Assembly: GCA_021771675.1 (NCBI GenBank)
Contig: JAETOP010000032.1
Location: forward strand, 1 to 32,769
DNA: 32,769 bases
Source of the DNA: Oscillospiraceae bacterium
GTDB lineage: Bacteria > Bacillota_A > Clostridia > Oscillospirales > Oscillospiraceae
Reading direction: 5' to 3'
Below, piece after piece: positions 13,576 to 22,219 of this stretch. The notes under the pieces are model-generated. The model was given only the letters and a program-made list of their open reading frames with translations, searched no databases and was not told the origin of the DNA. Each line of letters opens with the position of its first letter. Position 1 is the stretch's first letter. A program made the position numbers and the translations under genes.

Positions 13576-16047
13576 ATGCCAAAACCGAAATGGAACCTGA
13601 ATACTGTTTACATATCCGAGCGGCTGCAAGAGAGCTTGCGGCCCATTTCCCGCTGCGCCATGACGACCGTGGTCGCGCCTATGGGCTACGGGAAGACCAC
13701 AGCGGTGAACTGGTATCTCAGTGAACGAGCCAAGTCGGAGACACTGCACGTCATCCGCATCAGCGTATACTCCGGCAACCTCGCCATCTTCTGGAAAAGC
13801 GTACAGGAGGCGTTTGCCCGCGCAGGGTTCCCCTTCCTGCGGGAGTATCCCTGCCCTACGGACGCCGCGGGCAGTGGGCTGCTGGTGGACGACCTCTGCC
13901 ATATGCTGGCGGACGAATCCCCCTGCTATATCTTTGTTGACGATTTTCATCTGCTGACGGACAAGCGCGCCTCGCTGTTTCTTTGTATGCTCGCAAACCG
14001 TCTGCCCATCAATGTGCATTTGATCATCGCCAGCCGGGATCGTTTCCTGCCTGCTGCACAGACGGTGCGGCTGGGAGCAAAGGTCTATCAGATCGGCACG
14101 GAGCAGCTGCGCCTGAACCATACGGAGCTTGCCGTCTATGCACATCGCTGCGGCACAGAGCTTTCCGATGCGCAGATCGAAAGCCTCCTCTATTCCAGCG
14201 AGGGCTGGTTCTCCGCCGTATATTTGAATCTGCGGACGCTCTCCGAGCGCGGCGTGCTGCCCAGCCGCGATTCTGACATCTACGCCACCTTTACCGCCGC
14301 CATGATCGATCCGCTGCCGGAACAGCAGCGGGAGTTTCTGGCGGTCATGGGGCTTGCCGACGAATTTACCGTCGAAATGGCGCAGTGTATCACAGGCGAC
14401 GCGGACGCTGGGCAAATTCTCTCCATGCTGACTGCGCAAAACGCCTTTGTCACGCGCCTGCCTGACGGCGCGACCTATCGCTTCCACCACATGATGAAGG
14501 AGTGCGCAGAGCGCAGCTTTCTGACGATGAAAGCAGAAACGCAGAAACGCTATTGGGAGCGGTTCGGTTTCTGGTATGAAGAACATAAGCAATATCTTCA
14601 TGCCATCGCTGCTTACCGGAAAAGCGAAAACTACGATGCGCTGCTGCGGGTCATCCGCAGTGATGCGGGCATCCTGCTGGCGTCGCTAAAGCCTGAGGAC
14701 GTTCTGGAGGCGCTGGATAAGTGCCCCGCCGAAACGCTCAAGGCCTATCCCTTCGCCATTCTGGTGCTGATGCGCCGGATGTTCACATGGCGGCAGATTC
14801 CGAAAATGCTGGAGCTGAAGGCACGGCTACTGTCAGCTATTGAGGAGCACCCGGAGCTTTCCGAAGAAGAGCGCGGCAACCTGCTGGGCGAGTGCGACCT
14901 CATTCTGAGTTTTCTCTGCTACAACGACATCAGCGCCATGAGCCGCCTGCACCGCAGCGCCAGCAAGCAGATGTCCCGCCCCGCCATCAGCATCCAGAAT
15001 AGCGGCGGCTGGACCTTTGGCTCGCCGTCCGTTCTGATGATGTTCTACCGCGCACCGGGAGAACTCGAAAGCGAGCTTGCCGAGATGGACGAGTGTATGC
15101 CCCATTACTATAAGGTCACCAACCACCACGGGCAGGGTGCGGAGACCATCATGCGCGCGGAGGCCCTGTTCTGTCAAGGACGTTTCACCGATGCGCACAT
15201 CGAACTGGAGCGCGCCTATGCGCAGGCGAAGAATAACGGGCAAATCAACATGGCGCTCTGCTGCGACTTTCTGTCATGGCGGCTCTCGCGCTATACCGAT
15301 GTGGAGCAGCGCTATACCTTTGCGGAGCGATACGCGGCGCTGCTGCGCTATCACGACGCCTCATGGATCAACCTTTGGAACGCCACCAGTGCCTATTACC
15401 ATGCGCTGCGGGGTGAAACGGACAGTATCCCTGAAATCTTTTCGCAGCACCGGCTCTCTGATATCAATATGCTTGCGCCGGGTAAGCCTATGATGGAAAT
15501 GATCGAAAATCAGGTGTATCTTGCCCAAGGCGCTTATGCCCGGGTGGTGGGGTATAGCGCAGAGCTGCTGCCGGTCTGCGAATCCATGCACTATGAGCTG
15601 GTGGCGCTGCACCTACGCATCCAGACAGCGGCAGCCTATGAGCGGTTGGGCAAGAGTGAGGAAGCCCACGCATGGCTGAAAAAGGCACTTTCCGACGCTG
15701 CTCCGGACGGTCTTGTGATGCCGTTTGTAGAAAACTATGATATCCTGAAGCCTCTGTTGGCACGGGAGATAAAAAATGACCTGATCTCAAAAATCATTGA
15801 GCTTGGCGAAGCGGCAACAGCGCGAAACGCAGCCGGCACTCGCCCGGCAGCCTTCGACGTGCTGACACCGCGGGAATTTGAGATCGTGGAGCTGATGGCG
15901 CAGCGCCTCAGCAACCGCGAGATTGCGGAAAAGCTCTATCTCTCCGAGGGGAGCGTCAAGCAGTATGTCAATCAGATTTATTCCAAGCTCCATATCGAGG
16001 GCGACACCCGAACCAAACGAAAGCAGCTTGCCGAGCTGCTCAGATAA
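13576..16047 (+). CDS. STAND-type LuxR family regulator (MalT-like)
   Basis: An 823-residue protein with P-loop VAPMGYGKTTAV near residues 33-44, Walker B-like CYIFVDDFHLL near 115-125, a winged-helix/ATPase core to about 330, a long helical TPR-like sensor region (about 350-740), and a C-terminal LuxR helix-turn-helix (LTPREFEIVELMAQRLSNRE, then EKLYLSEGSVKQYVNQIYSKL). Proteins of this design bind ATP and an inducer, oligomerise and activate transcription. The ATG at 13,576 has GGAGG about eight bases upstream. A TATAAT sits at 13,533 without a good -35. It is immediately upstream of the DUF2442/lipoprotein operon on the same strand and is the obvious candidate activator of that operon. Confidence 0.92.
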   Translation: MPKPKWNLNTVYISERLQESLRPISRCAMTTVVAPMGYGKTTAVNWYLSERAKSETLHVIRISVYSGNLAIFWKSVQEAFARAGFPFLREYPCPTDAAGSGLLVDDLCHMLADESPCYIFVDDFHLLTDKRASLFLCMLANRLPINVHLIIASRDRFLPAAQTVRLGAKVYQIGTEQLRLNHTELAVYAHRCGTELSDAQIESLLYSSEGWFSAVYLNLRTLSERGVLPSRDSDIYATFTAAMIDPLPEQQREFLAVMGLADEFTVEMAQCITGDADAGQILSMLTAQNAFVTRLPDGATYRFHHMMKECAERSFLTMKAETQKRYWERFGFWYEEHKQYLHAIAAYRKSENYDALLRVIRSDAGILLASLKPEDVLEALDKCPAETLKAYPFAILVLMRRMFTWRQIPKMLELKARLLSAIEEHPELSEEERGNLLGECDLILSFLCYNDISAMSRLHRSASKQMSRPAISIQNSGGWTFGSPSVLMMFYRAPGELESELAEMDECMPHYYKVTNHHGQGAETIMRAEALFCQGRFTDAHIELERAYAQAKNNGQINMALCCDFLSWRLSRYTDVEQRYTFAERYAALLRYHDASWINLWNATSAYYHALRGETDSIPEIFSQHRLSDINMLAPGKPMMEMIENQVYLAQGAYARVVGYSAELLPVCESMHYELVALHLRIQTAAAYERLGKSEEAHAWLKKALSDAAPDGLVMPFVENYDILKPLLAREIKNDLISKIIELGEAATARNAAGTRPAAFDVLTPREFEIVELMAQRLSNREIAEKLYLSEGSVKQYVNQIYSKLHIEGDTRTKRKQLAELLR

Positions 16048-16082
16048 AAGGCCTAACCTTTGGTTAATGGTTATCCCATAGG

Positions 16083-16120
16083 ATCCACCGTACAATGTTT
16101 GTACGGTGGATTTTTATTTT
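16083..16120 (+). terminator. Strong hairpin with T-tract between regulator and lipoprotein operon
   Basis: ATCCACCGTACAA (16,083-16,095) and TTGTACGGTGGAT (16,099-16,111) make a 13-bp stem with a 3-nt loop, followed by TTTTATTTTT. It terminates the regulator transcript. Only 20 bp remain before the DUF2442 start, with no room for a separate promoter after it, so it may act as an attenuator. Upstream at 16,054-16,073 are TAACC-ttt-GGTTA-at-GGTTA repeats that could be a regulator site. Confidence 0.85.
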
Positions 16121-16141
16121 TGCAGAAAGGAGGGCGCACAC

Positions 16142-16381
16142 TTGAACCGAAGGTATCTCACAGCCGTCACACCGCTGCCCGACCATGTTTTGCAGGTGGA
16201 TTTTGTATCCGGCAGCCGACTTTTGCTGGACATGAAGCCGTATCTTGATAAGATCCGGTTTCGCCCGCTTGCGGATTCACGGGTGTGGAACAGCGCTGTG
16301 ACCAACGGCATCTTTGTCCGCTTTGGCGATGTGGAGCTGAGCCACGATGAGATATTGTCCATGGCGGAGCAGGAGCATTGA
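16142..16381 (+). CDS. DUF2442 domain-containing protein
   Basis: A 79-residue single-domain protein. LTAVTPLPDHVLQVDF, then LLLDMKPYL and PLADSRVWNSAV, follow the DUF2442 pattern of small proteins often found near toxin-antitoxin or regulator genes; the biochemical role is unknown. The start is TTG at 16,142 with a perfect AAGGAGG eight bases upstream; an upstream in-frame ATG at 16,106 lies inside the terminator hairpin. It is the first gene of the tightly spaced ten-gene run, 31 bp before the first lipoprotein. Confidence 0.85.
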   Translation: MNRRYLTAVTPLPDHVLQVDFVSGSRLLLDMKPYLDKIRFRPLADSRVWNSAVTNGIFVRFGDVELSHDEILSMAEQEH

Positions 16382-16412
16382 CACTGTTTATCTGAAAAAG
16401 GAGAAGAATGCG

Positions 16413-17165
16413 ATGAAACACTTAAAAAAATATCTGGCGCTTGCACTGGCGCTGCTGCTATGTACGAGTCTTGCCGCCTGCGGCAGCAGCGGCGGCGACT
16501 ATGATGACAACGACGGCAGCGACGGCAATTTTTACGATGCTCCAGATTCCTTTGAGGGACTGGTCAAGGACAGCGAACAGATGGCGAACCTGTATATCTT
16601 CGGCGGCGCATGGACGGGCGAGGACGGTGGCACGCTGATCATCGCCAACAATGATGAGGGTGACGAGGTGCGCTTTGCGCTGTATGATGTCGGCGAAGAG
16701 CTGACCGCCAGCGGCTTTATTCAGTTCGTGCCGGAGCATGACTGTGATTATTTCTACAACGAGCACGATGGTGTGGCCTACCGCAGTTGGTTCGATGAGG
16801 TCGGCGCACTGTACGTGGCCGAGCTTGGCACATTTACGAAGGTGACCGGCGATGCGCCGGGCGAGAACATCGGCGACGGCGATTACGGATACCTTGCCGG
16901 TACATGGTATCAGGATGCCGAGCCCGGCGCCGCCAGCATCCTTACGTTCGACGCCTCCGGCAGCTGGGAGCTGCTGGAGCGGCCCGGCGGCGACGGTGAC
17001 CCCACTGTGGTGGACTGCGGTACCATTGAGGTAAATCAGGACGGCGCCGGACAGTATTTTGCCGCTTCCGCCGTGTATGAAGATGTTGTCTACGACTTCA
17101 CCCTCGTCGGCGACGATGTGATCTACTGGGGCGGCGAATACGACTACTATCAGAAGATGGCGTAA
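16413..17165 (+). CDS. Lipoprotein 1 of the tandem cluster
   Basis: A 250-residue protein with a lipoprotein signal peptide: KHLKK, a hydrophobic stretch, and lipobox SLAAC with Cys23. The mature part is very acidic (Asp/Glu/Gly-rich linker, no Lys for long stretches). It holds two repeats of a beta-type unit of the form GxW, about 15 residues, then FDASGSWEL-like, and later a cysteine-containing DCGTIEV. The same unit recurs in lipoproteins 2, 4 and 5, which suggests a lipocalin-like or beta-sandwich family. It would be anchored on the outer face of the membrane. Start ATG 16,413 follows AAGGAG. No known enzymatic motif is seen; a ligand-binding or structural role is inferred. Confidence 0.82.
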   Translation: MKHLKKYLALALALLLCTSLAACGSSGGDYDDNDGSDGNFYDAPDSFEGLVKDSEQMANLYIFGGAWTGEDGGTLIIANNDEGDEVRFALYDVGEELTASGFIQFVPEHDCDYFYNEHDGVAYRSWFDEVGALYVAELGTFTKVTGDAPGENIGDGDYGYLAGTWYQDAEPGAASILTFDASGSWELLERPGGDGDPTVVDCGTIEVNQDGAGQYFAASAVYEDVVYDFTLVGDDVIYWGGEYDYYQKMA

Positions 17166-17185
17166 TGCCGCGGAAAGAGGAACGC

Positions 17186-18106
17186 ATGAAAAAGCTTTTT
17201 TCGCTCCTGACGGCGCTGGCGCTGTGTCTGAGTCTTGCCGCCTGCGGCGACACCGAATCTGACGATACGCAAAGCGGCTATGAAACCGTCACGGACATGG
17301 AATTTCTCGACGGGATGTGGAGCATCGACGGCACTGCGAAGCTGTACTTTGACAGTACGGAGGGCTTTTACGCCTATCGCACCGGCTGGGGACTCGGCGG
17401 GCGCGGAGAATTCGAATTGTCCGAAGCGAGCGGCCGACCGATGATCTACTTCAACGGCTTTCTCTACAATTTTCTCCTGCGCGATGACGGCGTACTGCTG
17501 CCGAACCAGAACGGTGAGGGCAGCGGGTTCGCCATCCACCGTCACACCTTCCTCCGCGACGATGAGGCAGAGATCGTCGAATGGGATAAAAGCAACTGGG
17601 ACGGCATGTGGCAGAACGCGCTGGGCGAGACCATCGTCATCGACTCGTCTCTCATGCAGTACATCGCCTGCTCGCCGGACTACTCCATGAGCGGCACCAT
17701 GGACGACGAGGGCGAGGGCATGGGCCTCTATCTTTACGACAACGGGACGCGCGCCTACCTCTGCCCCGGTGACGACGGCAACAGCTTCACCCTCTCCGCC
17801 GAACGCTTCGGCCGCTACGGGGACGATCAGCATTTTGACGGTGTCTTTTACCGCAATGGCGACTTCTACGCCTACACGGATATGGAAAACGCGGAGTTTT
17901 ATGAAGACGAATACTCCACCTTCTATATCTGGTACTACGACGGCGTGAACCGTTACCTTTTGGGCAACGATTACACCATCGGCGAAGACGGCCTTGCCTA
18001 CCACGACGAAGACGGCCTCATCTATCCCGCAGGCTGGATTCCCGAAGAACCATATGATCCCGCTGTTGACTGGGGCGCAAACTGGATGGATAGTTGGGAC
18101 ATCTGA
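17186..18106 (+). CDS. Lipoprotein 2 of the tandem cluster
   Basis: A 306-residue protein with signal MKKLFSLLTALALCLSLAAC and lipobox cysteine Cys20. The mature domain is acidic and aromatic-rich, with repeated DGMW(S/Q)-type units (FLDGMWSIDGTAKLYFD near 45-60, NWDGMWQNALGETIVID near 140-155). Each is followed by a beta-strand-like pattern, then a Tyr/Asp-rich C-terminus (YTDMENAEFYEDEYSTFY). It shares signal and repeat style with its neighbours, so it is probably a paralog by tandem duplication followed by divergence. It starts 20 bp after lipoprotein 1. Function unknown. Confidence 0.82.
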   Translation: MKKLFSLLTALALCLSLAACGDTESDDTQSGYETVTDMEFLDGMWSIDGTAKLYFDSTEGFYAYRTGWGLGGRGEFELSEASGRPMIYFNGFLYNFLLRDDGVLLPNQNGEGSGFAIHRHTFLRDDEAEIVEWDKSNWDGMWQNALGETIVIDSSLMQYIACSPDYSMSGTMDDEGEGMGLYLYDNGTRAYLCPGDDGNSFTLSAERFGRYGDDQHFDGVFYRNGDFYAYTDMENAEFYEDEYSTFYIWYYDGVNRYLLGNDYTIGEDGLAYHDEDGLIYPAGWIPEEPYDPAVDWGANWMDSWDI

Positions 18107-18134
18107 AGCCCCGCGGAAGAAGGAGGAAAATGAA

Positions 18135-19073
18135 ATGAGACAACGAAGACCCTTTTTGACGTTCACCTTAGCGCTGCTGTTTTGTCTGAGCCTTGCCGCC
18201 TGCGGTGCGAAGCAGTATCCCATGGAGATCACCGTTGTAAACCGTACCACATACCCCATTGCGGATATACGCATCAGCCTCACTTCGGAGGAGGACTGGG
18301 GGGAGAACCGCCTGGAGACCACACTGGCGGAGGGCGAGAGTACCGAGATCGACCTGGGGGAATACACGGAAGGGCAGCTGAACGAGGGCTTCAGCCTTCA
18401 GTTTTACGGTGAGGACGGTGAGCCGGTCAACCCTGACTATGATCCCAGCTCTCCCATGTTTTTTGACAACGGCGACTTTCTTATTTTCGCGCCGCCGGAT
18501 CTCAGCGTTGCCCTTTTCCTGGACACCGCTTATGACAAGGAGGTCTATGACCAGAAAATCGTGGAGTCCTATGCTGCGGACGGCGACGGCCGGGGTGATG
18601 TGATTTCACGGGACGACATCCCGGTTCTGATGGGTGGCGCGCTGCCTTTTACCAATATGCAGAACCTGCTCTCCGAGAACCATGACGACGGCACCTACCG
18701 CTATGAGGACATCACCGAGGATGGGCAGCTCCTTGTGGTCAATACGGCGGAGCAAAGCTGCTTTGTTCCGGATGTACAGGAGCTGGACGATTATCTGACA
18801 GCCTGTGCCCTGTCTTTAAGTGATGCGGGTACCTATGAGCTGTTGTCCGCCGAAGAACATGAGGAATACAGCAAAAATTTAAGCTATCCGGTTTACATCG
18901 TAACCTATACCGCCGGTGAGAACGAAGATACCCGGGAATGGACCGTATTTGTCATGGACACCGACATTTGTACCTATCTTTACGGCTTCTGCGTACCCCC
19001 CGATGCTGCGGCGGATATGGATGAGACCTATCAAAATATTTTTTCGCAGCTGTATTTGAGCGATGAAGAATGA
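18135..19073 (+). CDS. Lipoprotein 3 of the tandem cluster
   Basis: A 312-residue protein with signal peptide and lipobox LSLAAC (Cys23). The first domain reads MEITVVNRTTYPIADIRISLTS and LAEGESTEIDLGEY, an immunoglobulin-like beta-sandwich pattern of the kind seen in cell-surface proteins. The second half (about 170-305) is a different alpha/beta domain with YPVYIVTYTAGENEDTREWT. It is the most divergent of the five and lacks the GxW repeat units. The ATG at 18,135 has AAGGAGG upstream; an ATG at 18,130 is out of frame. The gap from lipoprotein 2 is 28 bp. Function unknown. Confidence 0.82.
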   Translation: MRQRRPFLTFTLALLFCLSLAACGAKQYPMEITVVNRTTYPIADIRISLTSEEDWGENRLETTLAEGESTEIDLGEYTEGQLNEGFSLQFYGEDGEPVNPDYDPSSPMFFDNGDFLIFAPPDLSVALFLDTAYDKEVYDQKIVESYAADGDGRGDVISRDDIPVLMGGALPFTNMQNLLSENHDDGTYRYEDITEDGQLLVVNTAEQSCFVPDVQELDDYLTACALSLSDAGTYELLSAEEHEEYSKNLSYPVYIVTYTAGENEDTREWTVFVMDTDICTYLYGFCVPPDAAADMDETYQNIFSQLYLSDEE

Positions 19074-19086
19074 GGAGGAATATCAC

Positions 19087-19914
19087 ATGAAGAGAAAAAA
19101 GCCATATCTTCTGGCGGGACTGGTATTGCTGCTTTTCCTGCTGTGTACAGCCTGCGGCAATGCGGAGGGACAAATCGCCCCGCAGGATGATCCCAATGAG
19201 GGGCTGGGAGGCGGCTTCAATGAAGATACCGTCAACGATTTCAGTAGCTTCGAGGGCATCTGGCTGGGCGAGGCGAACAACGAATACGATTACATCGAGT
19301 TTGACGCAGACGGCAACTGGCAGCTGTATCTTACTGGTGATGTGGTAGACGACGGCTACCTCCGCTATGAGCCGGAGTGGGAGGCCATCTATGCCTACAG
19401 CAACTTGGACGATTCCGGCAGCCGTATCGCCATGGAGGACGGCCAGCTCTACAGCGCCGCTTACGGCTACTTTAACCCCGGCGAAGGGATGGAGTACCTT
19501 TGGTATGAAGACGGCGGTCGTCTCACCGAGGATGACGAGCCCGATCCCTCGGGGGACGAGGTGCCCGACTGGAACGGCCGCCTGAACGGCGATGCCAACT
19601 CCTATTGGAGCTGGGATTCCGACCTCTGCCAGCGGAATGTCTCCGAATTTGAGGGCATTTGGTACTATGACGGCGACCTCTCGGCGGAGAGCTATATCGT
19701 CATCGACGGCAAAGGCAACTGGAGCCTTTACCAGCGTGCGCCCGGTGCCGAGAGCGCAGAGATGGACTGCGGTACGTTCTCCTATTCAACGGACGAAGCG
19801 AGCACCTATTACGCCGATTCCACGATGTACGACGGCGTGTCATATAAGGTCTTTGAACTGGACGAGGACGTTCTCGTGTGGGACGACGAAGGCTCTTACT
19901 ACCTGATGGAGTGA
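19087..19914 (+). CDS. Lipoprotein 4 of the tandem cluster
   Basis: A 275-residue protein with signal MKRKKPYLLAGLVLLLFLL and lipobox LCTAC (Cys23), slightly atypical because of Cys at -3. The mature protein has two clear copies of the repeat unit: FEGIWLGEANNEYDYIEFDADGNW... is one, and FEGIWYYDGDLSAESYIVIDGKGNW... the other, near residues 55 and 190. It also has DCGTF as in lipoprotein 1 (DCGTI). The extremely low content of basic residues and many Tyr/Trp suggest a surface beta-barrel or sheet that binds a ligand or cation. It starts 13 bp after lipoprotein 3, behind AGGAGG. Confidence 0.83.
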   Translation: MKRKKPYLLAGLVLLLFLLCTACGNAEGQIAPQDDPNEGLGGGFNEDTVNDFSSFEGIWLGEANNEYDYIEFDADGNWQLYLTGDVVDDGYLRYEPEWEAIYAYSNLDDSGSRIAMEDGQLYSAAYGYFNPGEGMEYLWYEDGGRLTEDDEPDPSGDEVPDWNGRLNGDANSYWSWDSDLCQRNVSEFEGIWYYDGDLSAESYIVIDGKGNWSLYQRAPGAESAEMDCGTFSYSTDEASTYYADSTMYDGVSYKVFELDEDVLVWDDEGSYYLME

Positions 19915-19932
19915 TGGAAAGGAAGGAGAACC

Positions 19933-21252
19933 ATGAAGAATCGATGGAAACATATTTTTATTCCTGTGCTGACCATGGCGCTCTGCCTGAGTCTTGCCGC
20001 CTGCGGTTCCGGCGATGTGACGGGAGCCGACTGGCGTACCACCGGCGTGGTGGTCGGCAGCGGCACCATCACCCATGATGGCGAGAGCGTGGATGTGCTG
20101 GTCACAGTGAGCGAGAGCAGCGCGGCCTTCTACCGGGATCTACCGGAGCAGATTCTCTTTGACAGCGTGTCTTTTCCCATGAGCATCCCTGATGCGGAAC
20201 AGGCGTTCAACGCCATTTCCTTTGAGGATATGGACGACGATGGGGAAAGCGATGTGCTGGTCAGCTTCATCCACGAAAACGGCGACGCGACGGAGCTGAT
20301 CTGGATCTGGGATCCCGTGGAGCGTTATGTGTTCCGGGAGGACCTCTCCACCGTCATCGTCAGCGGCAGTGACCTCAGCGAGTATGTGGGCCTTTGGGAG
20401 TATCAAGGGAAGAACCTCTGGCTACGCATCTGCGATGACGCCACATGGGAATTTGTAAACGATCAGGATGAAGTGATCGAATACGGTACGCTTTGGGTGG
20501 ATGAATATGGCATCACGCTCCACTTCGACGGTAGCGGCGACACCTTACAGCTTGATCGCACCGTCAGCGGCGACCTCATTGACAGCGTGAACGGCGGTAC
20601 GCTCCTGCCTGTGGAGGGCATCCAGTCTCAGGAGCCGTACTTCACAAGAAACAGCCTTGAGATCAATGCCGCCGTGGAGCGGGGGACCTTCCTGCTGAAG
20701 GACGGAGTTTGCAGCTATTCAGGACTCGGCGACGGCTACAATACCGACGACTGCTATTGGGAGATCACGAAGACCGGCGACTACACCCACGACGGCATCC
20801 GCGAGTTGCACTTTGACGCCGTCTGCTACATCCCGGAGGACTCCATCCCCTACTTTGACCAGCAGTATACGACTGTCACCAGCAGTGAGCTCTATGACTT
20901 CTACACTGGGATGTGGCTCACCACCTCAACGGCCTATGGCAACAGCCAGCGCGGGGACAACTATTATCTCCACACCATCAGCTGGCAGGGGAACAGCTAC
21001 CTAATCGAGTTTGCCTACTCGACCGACTGGCAGTACAATGTCGGCGACTGGGCACAGGTTCTGACCAAGAGCTACTCCGTCTATCTCCCGGAGGACTATG
21101 ACGGACTCGTATTTGCTGCCGAGGGACAGCCGTCGAGCTACAAAGACAGCGCCAAGCGTATGCAGTTGGACAGCATTTCGCCCGAAGCTGCCCTCATGGA
21201 CATCGACACTGTGGATCCCTACCGCAGCCTGTATTTCAGCCTTTGCTACTGA
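19933..21252 (+). CDS. Lipoprotein 5 of the tandem cluster
   Basis: The largest of the set, 439 residues, with signal peptide and lipobox LSLAAC (Cys24). The N-terminal part (about 40-130) includes DMDDDGESDVLVSF, an EF-hand-like or FG-GAP-like Asp-rich loop that could bind calcium. A GxW unit follows (YVGLWEYQGKNLWLRI... ATWEF, about 150-180). The C-terminal 200 residues hold another beta-rich domain with a second Asp/Gly loop (SGLGDGYNTDDCYWEI). It is likely the main surface protein of the cluster. It starts 18 bp after lipoprotein 4 with GAAGGAG upstream. Function unknown. Confidence 0.82.
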   Translation: MKNRWKHIFIPVLTMALCLSLAACGSGDVTGADWRTTGVVVGSGTITHDGESVDVLVTVSESSAAFYRDLPEQILFDSVSFPMSIPDAEQAFNAISFEDMDDDGESDVLVSFIHENGDATELIWIWDPVERYVFREDLSTVIVSGSDLSEYVGLWEYQGKNLWLRICDDATWEFVNDQDEVIEYGTLWVDEYGITLHFDGSGDTLQLDRTVSGDLIDSVNGGTLLPVEGIQSQEPYFTRNSLEINAAVERGTFLLKDGVCSYSGLGDGYNTDDCYWEITKTGDYTHDGIRELHFDAVCYIPEDSIPYFDQQYTTVTSSELYDFYTGMWLTTSTAYGNSQRGDNYYLHTISWQGNSYLIEFAYSTDWQYNVGDWAQVLTKSYSVYLPEDYDGLVFAAEGQPSSYKDSAKRMQLDSISPEAALMDIDTVDPYRSLYFSLCY

Positions 21253-21264
21253 GGAGGGATAGCT

Positions 21265-22209
21265 ATGCGAAAGAAACGCAATGACTTTGACGCTGTGGGC
21301 GCCGAGCGCATGACCGACACGGAGCTGTCAAAAAAGCTGGGAAGCTATCAGAGAATGGAGAGCATCGGAATCCTGCTGGGCGTTATTCTGGTGATCACCG
21401 GATGCATCATGATGTTTGTGTATCGCAATATTATTGTGATCTGCATTCTGGTCTTTTCCGGTGTGGCACTGTTCCTGTTGGTGGCACAGCCCGCCCAGAA
21501 GAAGAAAAAAGCCCTGATGCAGCAGCAGCTGGGCGGCTTCTTCCGCACGGAGCTGACAAAAGCCTTCGGCCCGGAGCCGGAGCCGGCCACACTGCCCATC
21601 GACTGGGCGTACTTGAAGGCGGCAAAGCTGTCGACGGTCTCCTTTACGGAGTGTACCGTGACAGACTTTCACGAGGGTGAGCACAAGGGGCTGCGGTTCT
21701 CCGCGGCCAACGTGGAGCTGCGCCGCACCGTAGAGGAAAAATCCGGCCCTGACAACGACAACTGGATGACCCGAACCGAGACGCTGTTCCGCGGCATCGT
21801 GGTCCGCTGCAAGGACATTTGTGACCCGACGCTGGACATCGCCCTGAATGATACGTTCCAGGAGCGGAAGAAGGACGACATCACCGACCCTGCTGCTTTC
21901 CGGAAGCACTTTGCCGCTCACACGGCGGATGGCCGGGAGGCGGACGATCAGGTCACACCGCAGCTTCGTGACCTGGTACAGAAGCTGGAGACATCTTCCA
22001 ACAGTGCCAAGCTGTGCGGTCTTATCCTCCGTGACGGCGATCTGACGCTGGCTCTGAACACCCGGTATGTGTTTGCGGGCGTTCCGGAGGAGCTGGATCT
22101 GCGGGACATTGACGGCATCCGCAAGTGGTTCATCGCCTCGCTGGCTGGTATGGGCAATCTGCTGGATATGATAACGGAAAGCCCCGCGCTGACCGGCACG
22201 ACAGAATAA
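21265..22209 (+). CDS. DUF3137 membrane protein, copy 1
   Basis: A 314-residue protein. The cytoplasmic N-terminus (about 1-30) is followed by two membrane helices (IGILLGVILVITGCIMMFV and IIVICILVFSGVALFLLVA, about 33-75), a basic KKKK stop, then a large soluble domain. The latter has the layout of DUF3137 proteins: FTECTVTDFHEGEHKG, then VELRRT, TLFRGIVV and, near the end, LRDGDLTLALNTRYVF. The family is annotated in many Firmicutes, sometimes near LemA proteins, and its function is unknown. It starts 12 bp after the last lipoprotein and is similar in layout to the next gene, so the two form a paralogous pair that may hetero-oligomerise. Confidence 0.83.
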   Translation: MRKKRNDFDAVGAERMTDTELSKKLGSYQRMESIGILLGVILVITGCIMMFVYRNIIVICILVFSGVALFLLVAQPAQKKKKALMQQQLGGFFRTELTKAFGPEPEPATLPIDWAYLKAAKLSTVSFTECTVTDFHEGEHKGLRFSAANVELRRTVEEKSGPDNDNWMTRTETLFRGIVVRCKDICDPTLDIALNDTFQERKKDDITDPAAFRKHFAAHTADGREADDQVTPQLRDLVQKLETSSNSAKLCGLILRDGDLTLALNTRYVFAGVPEELDLRDIDGIRKWFIASLAGMGNLLDMITESPALTGTTE

Positions 22210-22219
22210 GGAGAAGAAT

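Noticed and set aside
13360..14601. A 413-codon minus-strand ORF opposite the LuxR-type regulator
   Set aside because: The plus strand carries a P-loop and a LuxR helix-turn-helix; the antisense frame has no motif.
17150..18367. A 405-codon minus-strand ORF opposite lipoprotein 2
   Set aside because: A GC-bias shadow; the plus strand has a signal peptide, lipobox and ribosome site.
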